A DNA stretch of 64,000 nt from Hortaea werneckii (Eukaryota > Ascomycota > Dothideomycetes > Mycosphaerellales > Teratosphaeriaceae): the NCBI GenBank assembly GCA_037044905.1, contig JBAOKB010000093.1, positions 310,001-374,000 on the forward strand, read 5' to 3'. The stretch's first letter is position 1; each line of letters starts with the position of its first letter. Shown piece by piece: positions 55,116 through 64,000 of the stretch. A program made the position numbers and the translations under genes. The notes beneath the pieces were generated by a model. That model was not told where the DNA came from and ran no database searches. It was given only the letters and a program-made list of their open reading frames with translations.

Positions 55116-55763
55116 TGGGGGATGGGAAGAGGGGATTTGAAGCGATGTCGCGATATATTTGTGATTTCAACTGGTTTAGAGTGTTATGTCGCTAATGATT
55201 ACGATTTTTGGGGGAGACCTTATGGATGGTTCCTTTGGCCGTCATGTTCGATTCGTGGTGTCGCGTTTAGCAGGAGCCAGACATCGACTGTAAAGATCGT
55301 GAATCTTCTCAAAAGCTGTTCCTTGAAAGCTCATACCATCGGAAAGCGTAGTAGGACACTACACAAAGAGAAACTACGGGAAATCCAATGCGACATAGTA
55401 CATAGCCTGCTGACTCTTGCATGAATATGTTTGACCTTTTGATCGACGTCATGTAGATGAACATCCGTGGGTGAACATCATCCGTGGACCGCCCCACACC
55501 ATTTCGAGGACCCCCCACGTCTTTCGTCTCTTCGTCTCGATGCGGGATTTAACATTCAAGGCCAAGCGGCGGATCTTTATTTTCAGTGCTATCATTTGAG
55601 TCACATGTCTTGCAAGAGACGATTGTGAATATATTACTATTTGCTGCTCTTGGACGGCGGTTTCTTGTGTCTGGCTTCTACTGCTTTTTGACTTTCCCTC
55701 ACTTGTGCTCTTTCTGTTTAAAGACCACTCCCGGAAAGAAGAATCTCGTTCGCCTGAAAGCGA
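55116..55763. other. Intergenic spacer
   Basis: 648 bases between two plus-strand genes; short frames only, no repeats. Presumably the F-box 3' UTR plus the MFS promoter. Confidence 0.5.
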
Positions 55764-58115
55764 ATGTACCGCGATGACGGTTCTCGTACGAATTTTTCGA
55801 GTTCGAACGAGGAAGGAGAGGTGAGCAGTGCAGCAACGACGTTGCGCCCGAATTCTCCATCGAGCGATTCCGGGCAAAGCCTGGATAAGAAGATAGATTA
55901 CGATAGACACTTCGAGAGGGACGTTCCGCGGATGAAAACCAATTCCCACAAGAGCAGAACGCAGGACGAGGCGCTGGATGATCCTTCAGAAAGCGAAGAT
56001 GACGGAGATCAGAATGGGGATCGGAGCGAGCGGGAGCGCGACCACTTGCTCGCCACCAACTCTGACCAGCATGGCCTTAATGGCTCGCTCGCTATCGGAG
56101 ACCCTTCCACTTCATTTTCCACTTCCACTTACGGCCGATCGAAGGAAAACGAGAGTGAACCTATACATTCGCCATCTCCAACACCATCTCAAGAACCCCA
56201 CACCCAACCCGGCCCCGTCACCTGGTCCTCCCTCCCCAAAAAATCCCAACTCGCCATCCTCACCCTCGCCCGCCTCTCGGAGCCCCTGACCCAGACAAGC
56301 CTCCAGGCCTACATGTACTACCAACTCAAAAGCTTCCGGACCTCTCACGACAACCAACCACCCTCCGACGCCGTCGTAGCCCAACAAGCCGGACTCCTGG
56401 CCGCAGCCTTCACGGGCGCCCAATTCTGCACTGCGATCCTCTGGGGCCGTCTCGCCGACTCCGAACATCCCCTTCTCGGCGGCAGGAAACGCGTGATCCT
56501 GATCGGCCTTGTGGGCTCCGGGATCGGGAGTCTCGGGTTTGGCTTCTCGCGCTCGTTTGGGGCGGCGGTGTTCTGGCGGGCCTTGAGCGGGACGTTGAAT
56601 GGGAATATCGGGGTCATGCGCACGATGATCTCGGAGATGGTGCAGGAGAAGAGGTTTCTGTCGAGGGCGTTCTTGTTGTTGCCTATGACCTTTAATATTG
56701 GGGTGAGTTTTTGCCTTTCTAGTTGTCTTCACAGTCTCCATACTTCAGTCTTCTGCTTGCTGCTTTTTTTTTTTTTTTTTTTTTTTTGGCTCAACCCTGT
56801 ATCGTGGCTTTGGGTCTCGTGGGAACCTCCCTCGAACTCCCCATACAATGAATTCTTTTGCAATGCTTGTGCCGTGCATTGTGGAGATGATAGACAGCTG
56901 TGTTGACGCACGTCTCTATCCCAGGTGATTATCGGCCCCCTTTTGGGTGGGTTGCTGGCAGATCCTGTAGGCAGCTATCCTGAGATATTTGGACCTGGAG
57001 GAAGCCTAGGGGTGAAGGACGGAGTGGGATGGTTGAGAAAATGGCCTTATGCGCTTCCGAACGTGGTAAGCGCTGGATTCCTATTCTGCAGCGCGCTTGG
57101 GGTGGTGTTCGGTTTGGAAGAGACTCTAGAGGGGTTGAGAGGCAAGAACGACTGGGGCTTGGAAACCAGCAGATACCTTCGAAGGATTTGCCTCGGGAGA
57201 AGAAAGGCTGGCGGATATGTGAAGGTGGGAAGAGAGGACGGCATGGGGGAAGAGGATGTCGAGATGAACGAAAGCAAATCAGAGGAGGCAACAACCAACC
57301 CACCCATCAAGAGAAAGCTTTCTTTCCGCCGAATATGGACCCGCAATGTACTTTGTACGCTCCTCTCTCACGGCCTCCTGGCGATGCATGTGGGGACCTT
57401 CAATGCGCTATGGTTCGTATTCCTCTCGACTCCGCGCTATATGCCCCAGAGCAAGAACGAGGCCGACGACAGCAAGGCCTTAAGCTTGCCACCGAATTAT
57501 CAACCGCATGCCCCCTTCACCTTTACTGGGGGTTTGGCATTACCCCCTCCCAGCATCGGCACGGCTCTGGCAATCCTGGGCATCATCGGCATCACGCTAC
57601 AGCTCTTACTCTACCCACCTCTTAGCTTCCGTTTGGGAACGATCACCTCCCTTCGCGCATCCTTACTGTTATTCCCAGTAGCTTACTTCCTTGCGCCGTA
57701 CCTTAGCATCATCCCATCCACTTCGCCTCCCCCGGGACCAGCTACCGGGCCTTGGATCTGGCTTTACATCACCCTCGTCCTTTCTGTCCAAGTCGCCGGT
57801 CGGACTTTCGCGCTGCCCTCGACAACCATTCTGGTCAATAACGCCAGTCCCCATCCCAGTGTTCTAGGGACGGTTCATGGGGTAGCACAAAGTGTCAGTT
57901 CCGCCGCGAGAACGGTGGGGCCTGTCGTGTTTTCGTGGCTGTATGGGATGGGGCTAGGAAAGGGGGTGGTGGGAATTGCGTGGTGGAGTATGTGCGTTCT
58001 TGCAGGGGCGGGAGCGGGAGCGAGCTGGCTGGTGATAGAAGGGGATGGACATGAGATTTTGTTAGAGGGCGATCTGGAGGCGAGAGAGGGGATTAAGGTA
58101 AAAGGCAATGGATGA
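55764..58115 (+). CDS. Major facilitator superfamily transporter (ZIFL/YCR023C-like)
   Basis: Exons 55764-56702 and 56925-58115 give 709 residues; the 222-nt intron (GTGAGT...CCCAG) carries a 24-nt poly-T run. The first 150 residues are hydrophilic and charged, likely cytosolic. The transporter part starts with LPKKSQLAILTLARLSEPLTQTSLQAYM, the entry of the zinc-induced-facilitator-like/YCR023C group. MFS motif A is visible as GRLADSEHPLLGGRKRVI, and helix 4-5 residues as GTLNGNIGVMRTMISE. A long central loop (about 395-460) separates the two halves, and the second half has six hydrophobic segments ending at residue 695. It probably exports or imports small solutes at the vacuolar or plasma membrane; the substrate is unknown. 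Confidence 0.9.
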
Positions 58116-58696
58116 TGGAATTAATGGGAAGGATGCATGAATGATTAATGGATTGCTGATTGATGCCGGGTATTTAGGTAAGGGATCACCTTGGAAGTTG
58201 CTGGTTTCCATGCAGGCCTACAGTCAAAATACTGGACTGTACTATAGTACCTTATCTACTTAGGTAGGTACATACCTACCTACCTAGGTACCTAGGTATG
58301 TAGATGCCTAGAACCGCCAAGAGTCATAATCATCAGATGCAGGTGACCGCTACTTGTGAAGGGAAGGCACGGTGCTGACTTGTGGAGCAACCTTGGAAAG
58401 CTCCGGTTCAGGGTCCAATTGGAAGTTGGCAAGCACCGCGCCTTCCTTCCTGAGCTGAGTTGAGACGAGACGTCAGTCCCCACTCACCGCAAGAGGATCC
58501 GACTGCCCGTGTGGCCTCCCTGCGCCGACTCCATCTTCCCAAGTCTTCCTTTCCTGTTCAATTCAATTCAACCCTTCTTCCTCCCTCTTCCTACCCACTG
58601 TGCAATTCCAATCACTCCATTCCATCGCTCTTTCGTCAATCACGGCAAACCCGCAATTCCTCACTCGTTGAAACCCATACATACAACACAGCCACC
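58116..58696. other. Intergenic, upstream of GH16
   Basis: 581 bases. It contains the TACCTAGG simple-repeat patch (listed separately) and a pyrimidine-rich stretch just before the GH16 start codon. Confidence 0.5.
58255..58305. repeat. TACCTAGG/ACCTACCT palindromic simple repeat
   Basis: About 50 nt built from TAGGTA, TACCTA and the palindrome ACCTAGGT. The left arm (ACTTAGGTAGGTACATACC) and right arm (TACCTAGGTACCTAGGTATG) can pair with each other. The same word recurs singly in other intergenic stretches of the window. Confidence 0.8.
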
Positions 58697-61300
58697 ATGT
58701 GGACCGCGCAACTGCTGCTACTTTTCGCCACGCTTCACATCATCTGCAATGCCCAAGATTACTTCCTTCAGAGTAACTTTGCTGGTCCCTCATTCTTCGA
58801 CAATTTCGATTTCTGGAACAAAGCCGACCCGACTTTCGGCTACGTCCACTACTTGAGCCGCGGCGATGCTGAGGCTTTTCAGCTCATCAACTACAGTAAC
58901 CCGAATACTGCAAGATGGGGCGTGGACACGGTCAAATATCTAGATCCAGATGCCAACCTGGGCCGTCCCAGCATAAGGCTCTCAAGTCGTCAAACCTGGT
59001 TACACGGTCTGTTTATTCTCGACCTCAAGCATATGCCGGCGAATGTTTGTGGTGTCTGGCCTGCTTTTTGGACCATGGGCACGGGCATCTGGCCTCAGAC
59101 TGGTAAGCACACGGCATTCCTTTGTCCGCTGATACTCGCTGACCTGTCCAGGTGAGATCGACATTATCGAGTACCAGAACACTCTGCCGAACAATGTCAT
59201 GGCTCTGCATACCACATCGACACCGAACTGTTCTATAGCCGGTTCAGGTCAGACGGGCACCCTTCTCACTTCAGATTGTGGAGTATGCCTCCTTCGCACC
59301 AAAAGTCTTGCTCGTTGCTGACAACTGATAGCTTGGAGATGGCTACACCGGTTGTGGCTCATCGGTTAACAAAGCCAACAATATCGGTACTGGGTTCAAC
59401 ACCGCCGGCGGAGGTGTCTACGCTCTCGAATGGCTTTCCACAGGCATGAAGATCTGGTTCTTCTCCCGCAACGATATCCCGGAGACCATTCTGGCTGCGA
59501 ATGGGACCTACGGACCGGATCCAAGCACCTTCGGAGTCCCAGATGGCAGTTTTCAAGGCAGCTGCGACTTTGATTCCCATTTCCCCGCTCAGCAATTGGT
59601 CTTCAATACGGACTTTTGCGGCTCCTTCGCTGGCAACATCTGGCAGCAAAATGGATGTCCAATGCTTGACCCACAGAATGTAAGTGGTCACTTACAGCTA
59701 TCTTGAGTCAATTTGCTGATGGAGCAACTAGCAATGGCGTTCGTGCAACATGTATGTGGCCAACAACCCACAAGCGTACAGCGAAGCGTACTGGGAGGTC
59801 AATTACCTCAAGGTCTATCAAACGAGACCAGGAGCTGCACCAGCAACTTCAAGCTCGCTTTCTTCGGTCACGCCGCTTGCCAGCACTAGTTCGATTCTTT
59901 CAATCTCCGGCAACGCCCAAGGACGATCGACGACGCCGACCATGCCATTTCCAATTGTCCCTTACCCCGGCGAGGTGTCGTCAACAGTACCGCCGTCGCC
60001 ATCTCCACCTTTGCCAACAGACCCGGCGGACGACACTCCAGCGGTCGTCATCGTCACCCAAACGGTCACAGTGCCCGGCGCTGGCGGCGAACAAATGGCA
60101 CTGGTCGAGACGGTCACCTCCATTGATGCCGATGCGCCGTCTAATGTAGCGGAGGACCACACTACCACCCACTCAGTATGGGACGCCAATGCGGCGCACC
60201 ATTACCCGAAAGCACCCCTACCATTTCCAGCAGACGCTCAAAACTCGCATTCGCCCCGGGTACACTTGATGCCGCGCCTCCCAGAGGCTACAGGACACTC
60301 GGAGAAGCGCAAAGCTGACCCTCAGATTCTTTCTGGGGGTGACTTCAACTGGTGTGGTACTCCAGGTAGTTCCTGCGGTCATCGCAAACTTTCAGAGGCG
60401 GCGTATGACGATGAAGCTGGTGGCGCACCAATAGTAAACGAAAAGTCTGTTCATCAAGAGAGCAGCGTGACGGGATGGCACCAAAAAGAGGAAGCCCCGA
60501 CGGACACCATAACTTCACTGCCGCCAATCCTCCCTTCCCTTGGTTCAGGCCCATTTTTGGGGCCCGAATCTCCAGAGTCACAGAGTATCTCCGATTTGGA
60601 GACTTTCCCAACGATTATCCCCGATCCAGCTACTACAGTCCTCGTTGTAGTCACCGAAACCTATACAACGCCTCTCTACAATCATCAGATGTTCACATAC
60701 CGCCCAGTTTCACTGACTAGGCGGGATTTGGCACAGATCGACACAACTTTGGAGTCTACGTACTTGCATGAGCCAGCAGGAACGGGATATCCTGTCCCAA
60801 AGTACACGCTTACTCCTTTTTCACTTGATCTGACAGCGTCTGCTCTCGAGAATCACGGGCTATCAATTCAGAATGAGATAAATGTTGCTCCTTTTTCTGG
60901 AGAGCGAGAGCGAGTGAGGGTTCTCACCGTTACGGACGAGCCGTTCGGAGCAGATCACCCATTAAGTGCTACAATTTCAACGATTACTTATGCGCCCCAT
61001 ACTTGCACGCCTGTCGTCTTAGTGCAGGATGACAACGCTCCTACACCCATCGGATGTGGCGGATTGCAGACCGACAAGATCCCGAAACTTCAACACATCA
61101 GCGTTGCCAGCACCACACACACAGTCACGACTATGCTGCCAACTGCGATCATCCGCGCCGCTGACGGGCCAGACATCGTTTTCAGCGAGCTACTGGAGCA
61201 CAAGCCAGATTCGGAGATTGACAGCCAAGCTACGGCCACAAAGGTCACTGCGACCGCCTACATTGCTTTAGGCATTGTACTTGCTCTCGTTATGCTCTAA
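58697..61300 (+). CDS. GPI-anchored GH16 endo-beta-1,3(4)-glucanase with long Ser/Thr/Pro-rich C-terminus
   Basis: Exons 58697-59102, 59152-59282, 59332-59679 and 59732-61300 give 817 residues. A signal peptide (MWTAQLLLLFATLHIICNA) leads into a GH16 domain (about 25-330): FFDNFDFWN, GVWPAFWTMG, the catalytic GEIDIIE (E-x-D-x-x-E, spliced across intron 1), HTTS, and YALEWLSTGMKIWFF. The remaining 480 residues are rich in Ser, Thr and Pro. The protein ends in a hydrophobic stretch after small residues (ATAYIALGIVLALVML), which is a GPI-attachment signal. GH16 enzymes of this type cleave or remodel wall beta-glucans. The extension contains a K-R site (60305-60310) followed by an alpha-pheromone-like W-C-x3-G-x2-C core (60350-60376). 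The ATG has a good context (GCCACCATGT). Confidence 0.9.
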
Positions 61301-61905
61301 GTTCCTCATCAGGGACGCATAGCTCCGCAGCGAGCTCCCTAAGCATCTTACGAGTGTATGAAGGATAACCTGCCACTGCTGAGAAAGTGATCACTTGCTG
61401 TTACGGGACGGAATATGCTGACGATCTTGGCCGAAGATATGTACTTTATGCTGTATGCTGACTCGAATCGTCAAAAGACTCGCCATACTACCGCGAGTAC
61501 GTGGGCGTAATCTGATCTCGTGTGCCTTGCTAGAAGTAAGCCTTGCAGTCAGACTGATCCAAGACAGCCGATACCAGAGGCTTGTAGAAATTGAGCTTTT
61601 CCCTGAGACCGGAAAACTTGAAGGTAGAGTGGATCATGAAATGTCTCATTTCTTGAGGTGACTGTGTGACGGAAGTCTCGTACCCACGGTCAAAGCAAGA
61701 TATAGTCACCTTTGTAGACCTCCAATGGGCATACATGATCTAGAACGCTGTCACTCCAGAACGACTTCAATCCTAGACCTATGGATTTGTTTGGGAAACA
61801 AATTTTTGATAGAGCCTATTCCAATGCATCGCACGCTCATGCGGGTATCCATGCTGCTTTGTGTCGTTGGTTCGTGGCATCGTTCTCGGTGCTTCTGCGA
61901 AACCT
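61301..61905. other. Convergent 3' spacer
   Basis: 605 bases between the GH16 and G6P-epimerase 3' ends. Short frames only; nothing recognised. Confidence 0.5.
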
Positions 61906-62983
61906 TTAAAGATGACTCTTGAGGATCTGCCCGCCCTCGAAGGTATCACCGGGCTCCAGCTTCTGCCATCCATTGACGGCACCCGCCTCCACACAGACCA
62001 TGTTCTTGTAGCCGTCCTTAGGTTCAAAATCGCCGATGCTGTTCGCCTTCTCGATCCAAGGGTTCCAAACGACCGTATCCTCCAGATTGTCGCGAATCAC
62101 ATCGAAACGAGGCTTGCCGTCTAGCACGACAGAGGTGGTATCCTGTTTGATGTCCTTGTAGACACGGTCGGTCTCACCGGTGATACGAATGGTCGGGTCG
62201 CTCTGAGTATGCTCGCTGGCGTCGAGGACCTTGTCGACGTAGTTCGTGCTGCCGAGGCCATTGATCTGAACTTTGGAGATGTCCTGAATCGGCAATGTCA
62301 GCACCCACGATCTAAACATTGCACACCTTGCTGCCAGTACGTACATCGATCTTGAAGTAAGTGTGTAGCAGCGTCTGGAACTCAAAGCTCTCCTTGCCTT
62401 TGTTGTGGATCCGTAGCATTGTCTGTAAGCCGTCCTTGCCCAGCGTCACGCTGTAGATCAGGTCGAAGTCGTACTGCCATGCTTGCTTGGACTCGTCGCT
62501 CAGCTGCTGGGCTGATAGTCCGAAATCCATCGTGACACTGTCGTCGCCGCCCGAGGCAAGCTTGCCGGACTCAGAGGAGTTCTTGCCCATGTATTCCCAC
62601 TTGGAGTTACGTGCGAAGCCATGCTGTGGAAGCTTGCCAGTCGCGTGGTCTTTGGGCGGAGGACCAAAGCACTTGGGGTATCAGTCAGCATGCACTGTTC
62701 TTGCTTACTCTGAGGAAGGCCCTGGTGTTGTTCGTACCGGGAAGACAACCGGAATACCTCCTCTGACCGGCTTGCTCCCATCGAGCTTCGCTGCCGAGCT
62801 CACCCACAGGTTCTCCTTGCCATTGCTCTTCCAGCTGACCACAGTAGCACCGTACAGAAGGACCTCGACGCTGTCGCCGGTGGGCAGAGTTGCGATTATA
62901 CGGTCCCGCTCGCTCTGGACGGAGGGTTGAGGTGCGGCGGTGGAAGGCGAGATGGCAGATGGCTTGTGGGCGCGCTCAACCAT
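61906..62983 (-). CDS. Glucose-6-phosphate 1-epimerase (YMR099C-like aldose-1-epimerase fold)
   Basis: Minus-strand exons 62738-62983, 62345-62671 and 61906-62283 give 316 residues. The introns are 66 and 61 nt with GTACGA and GTACGT donors. Family blocks are VLLYGATVVSWK, LDGSKPVRGGIPVVFP joined to CFGPPPKDHATGKLPQHGFAR (the catalytic-site Arg and His region), LLHTYFKI, TNYVDKV, and VWNPWIEKANSIGDFEPKDGYKNMVCVEAG (the Glu at the end is the expected base). The enzyme interconverts alpha and beta anomers of hexose-6-phosphates in the cytosol. Length equals that of fungal homologues. It is divergent from the last gene in the window. Confidence 0.93.
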
Positions 62984-63376
62984 CTTGGCTCGGGGTGATG
63001 TGAGTATGAGCTACTGTGGACGGAGGTATTGCTCAAAGAGTATCCAACCTAATAGACGTGAATGCAAAATATCTGTACGGTGCAGACTACAGTACGGGAT
63101 CAGAGTGGCATGTTCAAGGCCTCCACCAAAGTGGGGAGGGGACCGGGTCAATCGACAACAACAACGCCGTTTCAAGTGGGATGCTCTGAAACGCGCCTTT
63201 GCCGTATTATGACGTAGCTTGTGCCACGCTGGAGGAGACTGCAGGTGATTAGCATGTGGAAATTCACTACTGCACATCCATATCGAATGAGGAAGATAAT
63301 ATGATACGCTGCATTTCGTACACGTCTTGTCTCCCAGAACACAATCGACAGTCTGCAAACTAAGCAGTGGGGTGAC
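62984..63376. promoter_or_regulatory. Divergent promoter between G6P epimerase and membrane protein genes
   Basis: 393 bases between outward-facing start codons; no specific element identified. Confidence 0.45.
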
Positions 63377-64000
63377 ATGTTGCCGCAGAAGTGGCCAACA
63401 GCGTCTCACCAAGGCGCCGTCCTTCTCGCTGTCGCCCTTCATCTCAAGCTGCTGCATGACATCGCACTCTGGCGAGCCTTGCATCCACCATACAATCACA
63501 CCGGGAAAGAGATCTTCCCACGGTCGCCGACAGTGCTCAAGTACGAAGTACCCGGAACCGCAGTCACATCAGCCATCGTCCTCCTCATCCTTCCTTATGT
63601 GCTCGAGCCAAGCAATCCACTCGCGAATGCAGGGCTGAGGGTGGTGTGCTTCTTCTACGCCTGCAAATCTCTCGACTTGGGATTAGCTAGATGGCATCGA
63701 CCACCAACAATGCTGATCACCGGCAGGGGAGCCAATGAGAAATCGCCAGCGCCCATGATGACGTCCCGAGACATTTACCAGTATTCACTTGCCTTAGCTA
63801 CGGAGATGCGATATCTGAATTTCGATATTGCTGCACGACAGAGAGGTAGACCGGCTCAGACTGAACGATGGGTAGAGATCGCCTGGACGGTCGTGCCTCT
63901 CGTTGTATTGCCGACAATCACCTACGTCGTTCCAATCACGCCCCTGAAATGTGCCTGTCTTCTCACAATCATTCAGATAGGTCTGGATGGCCTTCACAGG
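63377..64000 (+). CDS. N-terminal part of a polytopic membrane protein, possibly wax-synthase/MBOAT_2-like
   Basis: An open frame starts at the ATG 63377 and runs without a stop to the window end (208 codons seen). Hydrophobic segments are visible at about residues 12-26 (GAVLLAVALHLKLLH), 55-75 (VTSAIVLLILPYVLE), 80-95 (LRVVCFFYACKSLDLGLA) and 178-195 (IAWTVVPLVVLPTITYVVPI). Between them is a polar loop with SRDIYQYSLALATEMRYLNF, which loosely resembles the loop of fungal wax-synthase-domain (MBOAT_2) acyltransferases. That identification is tentative because the catalytic region lies outside the window. The start codon lacks any better upstream ATG in frame. An intron close to the window end cannot be excluded. 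Confidence 0.6.
   Translation, partial: MLPQKWPTASHQGAVLLAVALHLKLLHDIALWRALHPPYNHTGKEIFPRSPTVLKYEVPGTAVTSAIVLLILPYVLEPSNPLANAGLRVVCFFYACKSLDLGLARWHRPPTMLITGRGANEKSPAPMMTSRDIYQYSLALATEMRYLNFDIAARQRGRPAQTERWVEIAWTVVPLVVLPTITYVVPITPLKCACLLTIIQIGLDGLHR

Overview
The window is nuclear DNA of a filamentous ascomycete (Pezizomycotina; Dothideomycetes is my best guess, by inference). Supporting features are genes split by 46-160 nt GT-AG introns with CTRAC-like branch sites, fungal families (TOK potassium channel, Pezizomycotina rhodopsin-like membrane protein, asco-laccase ending DSGV, GPI-anchored GH16, hydrophobin-like protein, areA/Mks1-type PF08550 protein), gene spacing of 1-3 kb, and no bacterial operon structure. 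I reconstructed 22 protein-coding genes (two cut by the window edges) and one interrupted tRNA gene. All exon junctions are inferred from reading frame, splice signals and family conservation; none has transcript support.

Layout. 1-11 kb: C-terminal tail of an unknown Gly-rich protein, a 1705-residue secreted multicopper oxidase with a huge mucin-like repeat region, then a TOK-type K+ channel. 12-20 kb: rhodopsin-like seven-TM protein, secreted type-B carboxylesterase, chaperonin subunit CCT5 (minus) divergent from an HP1-type chromodomain protein. 20-31 kb: mostly non-coding and repeat-rich (GA tract, degenerate TGTCATTT minisatellite, long poly-T, poly-C and GT tracts) around one PF08550/Mks1-like regulator. 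31-46 kb: CCCH+CHY zinc-finger protein, small secreted cysteine protein, secreted DUF1593 nucleoside-hydrolase-like protein divergent from a GH92 alpha-mannosidase, a 2OG-Fe(II) oxygenase, an eight-cysteine hydrophobin-like protein and a RING protein. 46-64 kb: TAPT1/EMP65-like membrane protein, SDR reductase, interrupted tRNA-Glu, DUF985 cupin, 48-residue membrane protein, F-box protein, MFS transporter, GPI-anchored GH16 glucanase, glucose-6-phosphate 1-epimerase, and the 5' part of a polytopic membrane protein.

The genes form no single pathway. There is a loose surface/secretome theme (laccase, esterase, GH92, DUF1593, GH16, hydrophobin-like, small secreted protein) mixed with housekeeping genes (CCT5, HP1, TAPT1, G6P epimerase).

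The most unusual signals concern introns and peptides. A tRNA-Glu(CTC) gene folds perfectly only if a 60-nt insertion with spliceosomal-type GT...CTAAC...AG ends is removed from its T-loop, in addition to an ordinary 18-nt anticodon-loop intron. The GH92 gene carries a [D1,2]-type twin intron (stwintron) and a probable GC-AG intron. The CCCH gene has a possible 21-nt cassette exon that would change zinc-finger spacing. The GH16 protein contains an alpha-pheromone-like core (W-C-x3-G-x2-C) after a Lys-Arg site.
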